Part shown: positions 26,351-38,440 of the stretch, piece after piece
How the letters are laid out: each line of letters starts with the position of its first letter
Numbering within the stretch: the first letter of the stretch is position 1
Assembly: GCA_017590115.1 (NCBI GenBank)
Contig: JAGGNK010011114.1
Span: 3,525,733 to 3,589,732 of the forward strand
DNA length: 64,000 nt
DNA from: Montifringilla adamsi
Taxonomy: Eukaryota > Chordata > Aves > Passeriformes > Passeridae
Reading direction: 5' to 3'
Notes under the pieces: generated by a model
Seen by the model: only the letters and a program-made list of their open reading frames with translations
Told to the model about the DNA's origin: nothing
Databases searched by the model: none
Position numbers and translations under genes: made by a program

Positions 26351-26385
26351 TATATTTTTATGCTCAAGTTGAGCATAAAAATATA
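26351..26385. repeat. 35-bp hairpin palindrome, 17-bp perfect arms
   Basis: The left arm tatatttttatgctcaa (26,351-26,367) and right arm ttgagcataaaaatata (26,369-26,385) are exact reverse complements around a single central G. The one-base loop makes a microRNA precursor implausible; a cruciform-prone palindrome, or the trace of a small inverted duplication, fits better. Confidence 0.95.
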
Positions 26386-29300
26386 TTTTCAAATGAAGTT
26401 GTTAAAACAGAGTATTGGTATAACCAAATGCTGAAATGAATTAGTTTTGTGACCTGCATAAAATAAAAATAAATTATGAATTGTCACAACTGAAACACCA
26501 AAGAATCAGTGGTGGTTGACTACATTTTGTCTGGGTCCAAACTCTGCTCATGGGTTGAGGATGATGTTCCACCTCAATCCTCCAGAAATTTTCAGGAAAA
26601 CATCAGTTTTTTGATATTCTGAGTTAATATCCAGTCAGTGGATCCTGAAGTCCTTGGACCAATTCCTACACACAGCTTTTCTGACTTCCAAATTTGCCCC
26701 AGTTTCACTTCAGTTGAGTGCTTGTGCTCTACAACAGAGACAAAACTGAGTGCATACAAGACAATTTTAGTAAAATCACTTTCAACATAATTTCTTTTAA
26801 AAAATATGGAAGATGGGCCGTGGAACAAAGAGATTTATTTTAAATGAGTTTTAAATGAGGAATAAAATGTAATTTCTTAGCACCAGTTAAAACTCTTAAA
26901 CAATAATTATATCTCTGTTTTTCAGGATTCTGCTAGATTGCAAAAGCAAAGAGCATCATTTCTTTTGCAACCAAAAAAATCCTTTCTCACAGAAAAAAAA
27001 AAAGAGAAAACAACTTTCATTATGAAACAGACTTTATATTAAACTAGACTATTTCAGAAGGGTTTTTTTCCACTCAATTGTTTTGCCAATAATTGCCTGT
27101 CCTTTATGCCCCAGATGAAGAGCCACAGGTCTTTAGAAGCATTTTGTGTAATAAATGTTACTTGTTTTGTTTTTCCTTACTCCATTTAATGCTGATTCTA
27201 TTTTTTTTCCCTATTTCTGTTGGTCTAATGCCTGTTTATACCTTCCTGAGGACACCAGAAGTCCAACTATAACTTAAATTCCATGAGGATACATTTACAT
27301 CTGTAGGAAGCAGACAGAAGGAAGCTGCTTCTTTAAAACTCATTTGGCAGTTTGGAATCTGGAAACATCCACCCAGATGGAATTAAGATTCTCTAAAGGT
27401 TTTGTGTTATGACATTTCTGATAAATCCTTTCAGAGGGATATATTATTCTGGGGAGTAGCACAACTCCTTGATGTAGAAGACAAAAAAGGCAATAAACTA
27501 CTGCTATAAACTCAAAAGCGGGGTAAATGGTTTTAAAATTCTGTTTAAATACAACTTATTCTACCAATTTGATGGTTGAAGTCATGTGTATCTTGCTTCA
27601 TGCACTCTCTGAATAAAAATTAAAACATTCTTGATCTATATTTCAATGACTAGACACAATTCTTCTGAGACTAAATCCAAGCACATGTGTCCACCTCCAT
27701 CTTACCCAGGATGAGCATTGATTATTCATTAAGGTTCATTTGCATGAAATTTAGGAAGAGGAACAAGTTTGCAGTTGACTAAAGATGCAACAAAACCATT
27801 TTAAAGTAAGATATGCCTACTTCAGAACAAGAATGTGGCTTGAATCTGAACCAGTAATGAATTTTGAGAGAATTTTTAGCTCCCTGACACAGGTGCAGAT
27901 AGAGATTTTTTGTATTTTCTTTGGGGCATAAGACTTCATGAGGTCTCTTGTTTAGGGACAGTGATGTTGAAAACTTTGATTCCTTAAGAAGAAAAGTTCT
28001 ACTTTCATTAGGGCAGAGGGAGAAAGTGAATATTGCAGTGTAAGTCTTCCACAACCACACACTCACCTTGGAAGGCACCCTAGAGAAATGAAATTAAATG
28101 TTTTCCAGGAAATTCTCTTTTTGTTATGTAAACAGATAAAGGTGTTAATGCTTTGCTCTGTTTTTTATCCACTTATTTTTTAGTTTCTTTCCCATATTTG
28201 GCTGAAATCTTCCTCAAATTACAGAAACTTTATTTGCTTTAACTTCTTTTTGCTCATTTCCTTCTCGGATGGAAAGTTAGAATCTACCTGTCCAAATTTC
28301 ACCTAAGTTTCATACCCTCCTATCATATCCTTAAAGTGAACAGATTTATTAAAGTGCATTTACACAGCTCTGTAGGAACTCTTGACATTTTAAAGGACTT
28401 TTGACAGGATGTGTGGTGTCATTTATGGGGTGGATAGTCTAGATATGATGTATAAACTGAGGAGTTAGGGTTAGTTCCTTGAAGACATTGATCATTTTCA
28501 GTTGCAGAAAGAAATTCAGTAATCAATAGCTTTCAGTATGCAATTTATAATCTCTAACATTAAAGGAGATTGGAGACTGTTGAAAATGTCATCAATTACC
28601 TATAAAAAGGCTAAATCCTCCAGGAATGAAATCAGAAAACAAATAAGTTTATACCTGTGCATTGTCTTCATGGATTGTGATCATATTTTCCTATAACATC
28701 AGTGATACATGAGTGGTCTTAAAAATTAGGTAGCTCCAGGAATAAGAAGATAATATAGAGGAAAATTAAAATATATCCTTTCAGCTAAGTTTTGAAAGAT
28801 AAGTAATAGTAAAATTATCCAGACAAGGCATAAATGCTTTTATGAGATTTGCTCTTTCAGTCTGATCTAAAGGTTCACTATATGAGAGTGACATTTTTTG
28901 TGGGGGCATCACGTTCTGAACTCACAAATGAGGTGCTCCCTAAATACCCTGTGTCTGCAGAGCATTGTGTGGGGCAGAGGTCAGCCTTGAACAAAGCACA
29001 AAATGTGCACAGCTCATTCTGAGACAGGGCCTCAACTCTTACAGTCAAAGATGTAAAGAAAGTGTAATCCATATTTTATACAGAAGGGAAAATGTGCCAT
29101 AGTTAGAGAATTGTTGAAGGACACATAAAAAACTTTATATTGCAATTCTCCTTCCAGCCCAGTTTTAAAACATCATTTCTTCTTCTCTGGTCTTTTTTAT
29201 TGTAACAGCATCTCTTGTTTGACATATCAAATTATCTTATTTTGCAAAGACAGGGGGAAAAAAAAGAGAGAATCTCTTCCCTTTGATTTGATATTAAGGC

Positions 29301-32300
29301 GCTAAGATGAAGACTTCATAGAACCCTTGTGCATCAGCAGCATCAGGGCCTGACCCAAGCTTTTCCCTTTTGTGGGGCAGTGCTTTGTAGTGTAACATCA
29401 GCTGGTGGTAGGGAGGGCTGGAAATACAGAAAAAAAATCATTGAACAGCACAGATGCCATTATCATCATAAATGATGATAGAAAAAAAATGCAATTTAGA
29501 TATCTAGAAAAAAAAACAATTTAGGTGAGGTGAGAGAAGGAGAGAGACAGTAGGGAGAGGAAACAAGCAGCACCTGTTTATAATGATTGGGGAAGTTAAA
29601 ATGGGCCTTATGATGTGAGAGAAGGGATTTATCCTTTCCCATAAAAACAGGAGCTGAAAATCTCTAAAAATCATGAAAAGGGCTCAGAGTAACTCATCTG
29701 AGAAGTTAAGAATGTGTGTGTGGAGATCTACAACATGAAATAATGTCAACTATGCACATTTCTATTCCTTTCATACTGCTGTTTTAGGAGGTTTCCTTGA
29801 AAGTACACAGCTTCCCGTGGTTTGCCTTTGAAAAGTCCAAATGGAAATAATGTGAAACCAAACCCATCAATCCTCACTAGAGTTTAGTGTAAGGCTGATT
29901 GTCTCCTTCTCTCTCCAGACCAAAATTTTAGATGAAAAAGTTGTAGATGCAGAGCATCAGACAAAGCACAATTTTCTCATCTCCCTCCCCTGTTAGGCAA
30001 AAACTGTCCCTTTGGTGTGTGAGAAAAGGGAGTTCACCTGACGGAATGCTGGAATTAAAGTCTGCTCTTTTGAACTGACATAAAAGCACTGCTCAAAATA
30101 TGCTCCCCATAAATGAGTTAGTCAGAATCATTTTATTTTGTGTCTGCATTTTGGGGGGAATGCATCAATGTCTGGAGAACAAACCACAGTGAGCTGACTC
30201 ACCTTGCATGAGAATATCTTCACTCAGACCTTTGCAGTATCATCTGCTATTTGCTCTTGTTACTGTTCTCATCAAGAGATGGTGAAAACTGATAGAGACA
30301 ACTGAGGAAATATTATTGTACAGCTGATAATTCAAAGATTTTTCAACTTTGTTCTTTTCCAACTCACCCATTTCTTTTTTGCTGGATGTCTGTTCATGAC
30401 AGGATCATTATCTTAAGCAGGCAAAGCCGAGGCACAGTGGGATGAAGGAGATGCAGTGCAGTGGCTGCTAAAAGCTTGAAATTTGGGTAGCAGCATGGTG
30501 AAAGTGGAGTCCAGCACACTGCTCTCATGAAACCATGAAAGCCAGTGAAAAGCAGAACAAGTACTTCTAAATGGTGTCATTATTTTCTTGTAGATTTCAC
30601 ATTCTCAATATGTTTTGGGACATATTTTACCTGGTTTATATGGAGTTTTTCCTATTTTCATAGATACTATTACAAAATGAGTGTTAGACAGGCTGTGTTT
30701 AATGGTGAATGCAGTATATTAACAAAATTTCAATTATTTTAAGTAAATGTTGTCTTTAATTTCCTTATTCTTTTTGAGGCATTTTTTGAATGGTGGTTTT
30801 TGAGCATCCACGATATAGCTGCATTCCAACTTCAAGAGATGGAAAATCTGCTGCTGCAAAAAATTTCAGAATGATTTCACAGACTGCAAGTAGATTTTCT
30901 TCCAGTTTTGCTGTGTAACTCAGTTCCTGGGTTCGTATGTTTTCACTTACATGAAAGGTTAGTAGAAAACTCAGCCCATCCTTGGAAAGCAAATATGCAT
31001 TTGGATTTGGGAAGGAAAATTACCACAGAAAACAGAAACTTCTGGGATGACTGAGAGCTGGGTTTGGCTCCCATCTTCCCATTGTCTGTGCAAATACAGC
31101 CATGTATAACATCCAGATGTCTCTGATGCATTCATCCTGCCCAACACCAAAACCCCCAGATTAAAAATCTATAGCTCTTTAAACAAGAGGGAGGAGTATC
31201 TTGCCATAGAAATATTACTGTCTGTCAGGGTTGCCTTGTTGCAGAGCAGAGACTTATCTGTAAAACCTGCACACAATTACTCCTTAGTGATTTTATCCTG
31301 GCTCATTAGGAGAGCATCTACCACCAAGACTTAAGAGTAATCAGGCAGCTGTACCAGTGACACAGCTACCATGCATCTTGGGGTGGCACATCAGCATTGA
31401 CTGGACTGAAATCAGAAACTGTAAATGAGATCAAAGCCAAAAACAAGGCTTGCAAAACATGTCCATGACGTTGTGTGTTATAACAACACCAACTGTTTCC
31501 CTGCAGGAATTTTGTTGCTGTTTTCTTTGCATATTCTATTGAAAAAAATTGTTGGACACTGTTTAGAACAGTATGCTTTCAAAATTTTGGATTTGAAGTT
31601 TGCTTTACAAAGGATCATAACGAGTTATAGATTTGCTGAAAGTATCTGGAACCCCTTCTTGTTTTTCTTTTACCCTGTTCAGAACAAGTCATGCCTTTCT
31701 AGTCACCCATGAGAATTTGGTTTCACACAGTTGGCCTAAGAAACGAGCAGGATTTTGGAATTTCTGGTGAGATAAAGCAACTGCATACCCGTACCTTACA
31801 GCTAGGGATTTAAAGTAATTCTTAGAAATATGTCCTTAGAGAAAGTTAATTTAACATGTGAACTGTGTTTTCCAGGTCACCTCAAGCTTGTGTGTGAATA
31901 AGTGAAAAGCTCACCAAAACACACTCAAAAAACCACACAAAACACAAAGAGCAAGTTCACAAATAGGCAGAAATTGGTTGAAGGTCATTACCCTATGTCT
32001 TAAAAAATCAAAGAGTGAATCCTTGGAAATAAATTAATGGTTTTAGGCAAGGCCTTTTTTTTTCATGATGCCACATTTTGAATCTTTAAATTTTTGACTC
32101 TGTCCCTGGGAGAAGCAGAAGCATCTTTGAAAAAACTTCTAGGAAGAGTAAATCAGAAATACATTAGGTTCTGATAAACACAGAAGAAAAAAAGTGCAAT
32201 AATTAGAAGATATTAATTGAACAACCCATCATATCACTTCCTTTTTATTTATAAAGAAAACAGTCGTAATTTTGTCCTTAAGTGACCCAAACTGTAAATC

Positions 32301-34612
32301 AAAATGCTATGAGCAAACCCATGCAATTACACTTGATACTTTTACTAGACACACAATTAATCTGCTTGGTCATGTAGAATATAGTAACTACACACCGAAA
32401 GATGGCGAATTTTGACACTGCTTCATGCATCAGAAAGCAAATAGTTGTAATAAATGTTATTCCCTATACATTATTTATTAGACAAAAGTATCTGCAATGC
32501 CATCAAAGTTTCTGCAGATTTAAAATGATTAATTCCTAAACCCCACATTTTATATGAGCAAAAATGATGATTTTTTCTGCTGTAATGAGATGACCAGACT
32601 AATGGAAAACTAAGTAGTTTTCCTTACAAACAATTCATGTCTGTTGCTAACACGGGGAGAAATAAATTTTATGATGCCCTGAAAGCAGTTGAGACTGGTG
32701 TACAGAAGTTCTCCTTAAAAATGTCAGAGCACAGCTGTGCAGATTTTCCCTCCTCCATTTCACATTGCCTTCTAACAAGTGCAAAAATGAAATCCCTGTA
32801 TTTGTATAAAGTTCATGTAAGTTCTTACTTGCCAAGGGTTTTATGTATTTTGTAATGCACAGATCTCAAGGGACTACAGTGAAAACTTCTCACCTCATCC
32901 ATCCACCTTCTGAAGACATCCCAAATAACTTTGTGCCATTTGATATTGTCACAATCATTCCTGAGCTGTGTTGTGACCTCATGGGGCAGGGGACAGGGTG
33001 TCTTCAGCTGAAGGAAAACAAACTGTCTTTGTTTTATTGGCTTATATATATTCCTATATGGTATTTTAAAGACCATATTATACTATATTTTATTTATTGA
33101 CTGTTACAGAATGCTGCATTCTTAGACTGGTATTAGTAATGCATTCAATGGAGAGTTTACAGTTTCTCTCCTGAGTCTTTATGCAATTTAAAATGTTGGA
33201 GTGGAATACAAAATAAAGCAATGATAGACCTTTCCTGCAATTTGGTCCCCCATTGTTCATATTTTTATATAGAACAATGAGATTTTACTCAGCAAGCATT
33301 ATTACATTTGACTTAGAAATACTTAAAATTATGTATATTTGAAAATGGCATTTAAAATTTCTTTTCAGTTGGGAAACTACACTTCTGACAGCAGAGACTA
33401 CCCAGGATAGTAGCAGGCAATATATTCCAAATGGAGAGGCAGCTGTAAATGTTTTATCTCTCTTCCCACTTTGAGTGCGTTCCTCCCTGGCACTGTAAAG
33501 CTCTGCCGACTTGACGGGGCTACTGAGAGTCAGAATCTCTGACTGCAGATATATTACTGCACTCACAGCTTGAACACCTCTCCAGGGTAGAATTTCAGTT
33601 GTACAGAAGGGTTTCAGTGCTTTTTCCTATCTTATCTATTAAAGAAGATGTGTCAGGAAAGATAATATACTTAGATAAAAGAAATTAAGACATACTTGTG
33701 GCCTTTATTTTCCAGTCTTTACAGACACAGCTTTTCCTACAGTGCAACCCAATCTGCTTCTGGATTCTTTCTTACATAAATTCATGCTGCATTTTATTTT
33801 CTTATATCTCTTTGATGGACTTTCTTGAAGACCACACTATGATTTTTGAGGATCTATGCAAATAAAAATGCTCCCTTCAAATAATTTTTCTGCATTGAGT
33901 CAGAACTGAACTTTGTAATATCCATCCTGTCTAAAAGCTCCAAGGGGGAAGATCAATTAAAATCTCTGGAGGTTAGAAGTAGGTACATTTTTAATTTTTT
34001 TTCCCCACAAAAATAACAGACAAAAAATCAGAATGTGTTAAAAATCACTTTGGTAGGATACATAAAAAGGGATTAAATTTCTGTTGGAAAAACACAGAGG
34101 TTATGTATCTTTGGAAGAGGAAATACATGTCCAGAGAAAAATAAAGGGAAAACCACAAGCAGAAGAAAAGCAAAGAGAAGGTTCCATACACCTCTTTATA
34201 AAAAATAGAAGCTGACCTGTTTTGATCTGAGACTAAACATTGCCTTTCAAATTCCAGAGGTTTGAAGGAGGACCTGCCCTCCTTATTCCAAATGGCATTG
34301 GTACATTTAAGAACTTAATAACACACCAGACAAAAAGGTGAAAGTTACATACTTTAAGTTAGTGAAGAATTGAATTAATGTAGGCTGATGTTTATTATGA
34401 TTGCCAACTTAAGAAAATCATCTTGTAATCTTCTTGCAGGCATCTCAAATTTTATTTGTTCCTTTAATGTTGTTCCACAGTGGTGAAAGTCTTCCAGACC
34501 AAACTTACCTCGTTGATTGGCAAGTTCAAGACCATATATGATTACAAGGAAATAACATCTCCCTGTCAGGAGTCAAATTCTTCCTCACAGGGGAAAAGAC
34601 ACAGAAAAACCT

Positions 34613-34625
34613 TGCCCTCTAGTGG
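34613..34625 (-). promoter_or_regulatory. CTCF-like motif
   Basis: The 13 bases tgccctctagtgg fit every position of the reverse complement of the common vertebrate CTCF core (CCASYAGRKGGCR as recalled). A match of this length arises by chance at a modest rate, and binding depends on methylation and flanks, so this is only a candidate insulator or loop anchor. Confidence 0.35.
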
Positions 34626-35404
34626 CTGGAAAACTGGGAAACAGCCATAAATCCAATTTTTACTAATTAGTACCCATCCAGGTCCGATTTTCTTGTATCT
34701 TGAATAATTTAGCTGGTTTGAATAACTGAAATCTTCCTTGCTTTCAGATCAGAAAGAAGAAAGACAACCACGAGGTCACTTGGTATTGGAAATCATTTTT
34801 CCTTGGAAGGAAAAGAAAAAGTGTGGATAGAGTACTTAAAATTAAATGGTAATTAGGTTTTGGAACAAGCTGAAGCTGGTTGCCCTTGTAGCCATCAGAA
34901 TAATAGGAATATCTTGCTGTAATGTGCAGCAGTTTTACTTTTCCAATCTTTTCTTCTGGAAAGGCAGAAGGCAGACATAATTTCATAGACAGCATAATCC
35001 ACTTTGCAATTAGTAAGGAATATCTGACTCTGTCTGATGTAAATCTATTGTCTTCCATTTAAAACTAAATGGCTTAATAAATAAAATAAATCAGCATTAA
35101 TAGAGAGCCATTTAAAGAAGTCTAGTCCAGCATTTACAGGAGTAACTCATCCTCCGGGTGTGCTTTCTGTGTGTATCAGGGCATTGGGAATTGGGAACTG
35201 CTCATTTCTGCTCTTTGCACTACTGCAATCCACTGGATTTGGAGATGGTTACTCTGCATTGGCCCAGTTTAGAAGGATCATTAGGGCACAACAGACACCT
35301 CTGAAACACAAGAATTAGAACCAAGCATAAGATTGGGAAGGATCATGGCTAATGGCATTCTAGAAAGCATTCTAGAAAAACAAATCTGGCCTGTAATATG
35401 TCTA

Positions 35405-35478
35405 CTTCTTTATTTATTTATAGTAATAAATAAATAAATGTCTACTTATTTCTGTCTACTTATTTATTTAATAAATAT
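35405..35478. repeat. TTTA/AAAT low-complexity inverted repeat
   Basis: TTTA units (about 35,409-35,421) are followed by AAAT units (about 35,425-35,439), and the word tctactt recurs three times around them. Together these make a small AT-rich block with both direct and inverted symmetry. Confidence 0.7.
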
Positions 35479-38134
35479 CCATTATTATATTGATTCCACA
35501 GCTGTTCAGTTGTGTGCCAAACGGGGGATTCATCTCTTGTGAGAACAAGGTTTTCACTTTTTTGTTCACTATGGAATGGATTATGCCAGGACAGTGTCCC
35601 TGGATGTTACTGAGCAGCCCATATGTGTCAGCAGGAATCCAGCTTTGGGCTGTCACGGGAGACAGTCTGTTAGTTTATTTTTCCAAAGAATGCAAAATTG
35701 TTCTTTCGTTGGCCAAATCTTATTTGCCTTACTCAGAAAATTTGCTTCCATACAGTTTAATGGAACTAACCTTAATAAAGCAATACTTTCCATATTGGAT
35801 TGGAAAGCACCCAAGCTTTATTTTTCCTGGTTTCACAAAGACTGAAACAAGAAAGAAAGATTACAGTTATTTTTTCAACATATCTCTTACTTGAAAAAGC
35901 AATCACACATTCTCCTTTTGGAATGCATTTTTTTTTTTATTAGCTCATGCAAATTGCACACTGATTTTCAGAAGAGAGCTAACCACTGCTGTCAGTTGCT
36001 GCTATGTAAATAAAACAGTCAATTAAATGACAATTGGTTTAGACTGTAATCAAAATCTCTGACACGTTATAACCAATCAAATGGTAAATATGAGAAGTTT
36101 TTTGGGTTTGGAATGTGATTTCATTGTCTCAATAAGAAACCTCTCAGACTCATTAATTTCCTGACTTTTTGCCAAATTTAGTCTTTTCCTTTCTCATTCT
36201 ATAGTAAACATTCTTTAGTGCTGTCTACAAGTTACTGGGAAATCCCATGTAACCAATATCAGTGCTTAATAAATTGGATTATTTTCATTGGGTAGCCTGA
36301 AATTTGACAGAATATTGCAATTTACAATTCTGTAGTAAATAAATTATTCAAGGCAGAATGCTCAACAGACGTAAATAATTTACAGTCTGAAAATGGTGTA
36401 ATAGGCAATCTCTAATGGAAAAAAATAAAATATTGCAGTATATCTTCAATACTTAATCATGGTGTACTTAAGAAATCAAAGTCTGTTATTAAACTATGCC
36501 AATAAATGTTATTCTCACAGCAATTTATTTGGTTTTTCAAAAGATAGTAAATCTAATAAAACAAATTACTTCTGTGGATCTTGAGAGAATTCTGGTGTTT
36601 AGAAATTAGGAAATATATTGCCTATTGCAGAAAGAAGTTGCAAATGTATAAGTTATTAAGTTCCATTTAAGTCACAAAAAGAGAAATATAACAAAGTGTG
36701 AAATACAGCACTGAGAATATATGGCTGGATATTCTCATGACATTTGACCCTCACAGTAGTTTTTCTGAAACTCTGAGGATTTTATATAAATTAATGTAAG
36801 ATGTTACTTCTAAAAAGACAATGCATAAATGTAATTGTCCAACAACAGAATATACACTGTGTAAATTTAAAACAAAAGTGTTCAAAACAGATGTGTTGGG
36901 GGGAAAAAACCTGTCTATGTGCATGGCAAATGATAATATTACCAGGAAATGAATTGAATGGAATTTAAAGTAGGAATAATTTTGACCAATATCAAAACTG
37001 CAGCTCATGTGCCTGTGGAAAAGTGTATTGGGTTCCACTGTGAGAAAATGTAATTAAAGTTGTACATCCTCATTGCAGGAGTTAAGCAACCTGTGATCAA
37101 AGAAATGAAGCTTAACATGGTCCATTTTTAAGATATGGAAATGCAGATTTTTTCCCCCAAAGGCACTTTCAAGGCTCCTTAACTGCAACAGAAGTTCAAG
37201 GAGTTTCCTATTGCTGATAACTCTGTTCCCTCCAGTAACACAGGTTTTAACCACTGCCACACAGGAGATGTTGTGGTTTACATCTGTAAACTTGGGAAAT
37301 TTTAGAAAAATCTCTGCATTTGACATCATTCTTTCAAGCTGTCTGTAGCTCAAAAGTTATTTTCCAGTGAATCATTTGTGATAAACATTTTTTTTTTCCT
37401 CAACCTAATGTGGATGATGGGAACAGCTAAAAGAGGAGACAAAATATTCTCCCAAATACCCCACCCAGTCTTAGACTCCTTCCATAGAAACCAGCCCTCA
37501 ACACAAATATAGAGGTATGGAAATTCCTTATTTAGATCATCTGCAAAAGAAAACCCAACACAACAAAAATATAACCAGATAAATAAAATACCTACCCCAA
37601 AACAAACTCAACAAAAATAAAATCAAGAAAAACCTGCACATTCCTCATTATATAATAAAGAAACAATGCAAATTATTCAAGGGACAAGCAACCCTAACTA
37701 CAGATGTAGGAAGCAGTTCTCCCATCTGTAGTGTAAAACACAAACTTTGCCCTCTCTTCCACCCTGCTCCACAAATCTGTGGCATTAATAATCTAAAACT
37801 CTAGCTGAAAAAATTGCATTTTAGACACCCAAAGTAAAATCTGATTCGTAAAAAAACAACAAAAATATTCTGACCATTTCCTATTGCTAGTTCAGACATC
37901 CCCTGGTGTGTTGCTTGTGTGAATTCCATTCTAAAGGCTGTCATTATTCCCATATGCTTTGGAGAATATTTAAATGTGTAAATTGAGACTACACTACAGG
38001 GTCCAGCCTCTAAAAGTTTTGTGCTCAAACACTGCACTCATAACTCAGTGCTCAAGCTCCTAAATGCACTTTATGATCTGCACCCAGAATAAAAACTGGC
38101 TGTTGGACTTGGTTTTAACAACAATTCACCTCTG

Positions 38135-38150
38135 ATCTCACCGGTGAGAT
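38135..38150. repeat. Perfect 16-bp palindrome at the edge of a CpG-enriched patch
   Basis: The segment atctcaccggtgagat is its own reverse complement and marks the left edge of the GC-rich patch that follows. It contains a splice-donor-like GGTGAG on each strand, but no exon is supported on either side. Confidence 0.85.
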
Positions 38151-38440
38151 GTGTCCAGGAGACTCTGGAGGTCAAAGGTGGAACGCGGTGGTGCCCAGGA
38201 ATTGTGATTATTCTGTTGGCTCAAACAGCAGCAGCCGAGCACGAGCCAGGCAAGTGGCCCCAGGTGGCTTGTGAAGAGGGGGTTGATGTCACTGCGTGCC
38301 CCACGGAGGGCTCAGGACTGCACCAGGCTCTGCCAGACTCTGGTTTGATGGAGAACGTCTTTGATAAAGGCTGCTGGAGATGCCTCCAGGCAGGGGGCGT
38401 TCCTGAGTGTGGCAGTTTCCAAAAGGGATAACTATAAAGG
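38151..38440. other. CpG-enriched patch with a 95-codon open frame
   Basis: Around 290 bases have far more C, G and CpG than the DNA on either side, including aacgcggtgg, cagccgagcacgagcc, actgcgtgc, ccacgg and gggggcgtt. An open plus-strand frame of 95 codons (38,144-38,431) spans it, but low stop density in GC-rich DNA explains that, and no domain is recognised. A partial CTCF-like motif ends in agggggcg at 38,399. It could be a distal regulatory element kept free of methylation, an old LTR fragment, or an unrecognised exon. I cannot choose between these from sequence alone. Confidence 0.45.

Larger units (their letters stand above)
26386..38134. other. AT-rich non-coding DNA, no gene seen
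   Basis: There is no convincing exon, tRNA or transposon. The longest open frame, 134 codons at 35,490-35,894 on the plus strand, overlaps other open frames in different registers and has no recognisable domain. The segments 36,000-36,090 and 36,290-36,380 are rich in TAATTA-like and ATTA words and could be conserved non-coding elements, but this is a visual impression only. Confidence 0.65.

Noticed and set aside
26351..26385. Palindrome as a microRNA precursor
   Set aside because: The loop is one base and the stem only 17 base pairs, too short for a standard precursor; the sequence is mostly A/T.
35490..35894. 134-codon plus-strand open frame as a possible gene
   Set aside because: It has no recognisable domain, no splice or promoter context, and is overlapped by another open frame of 89 codons in a different register.
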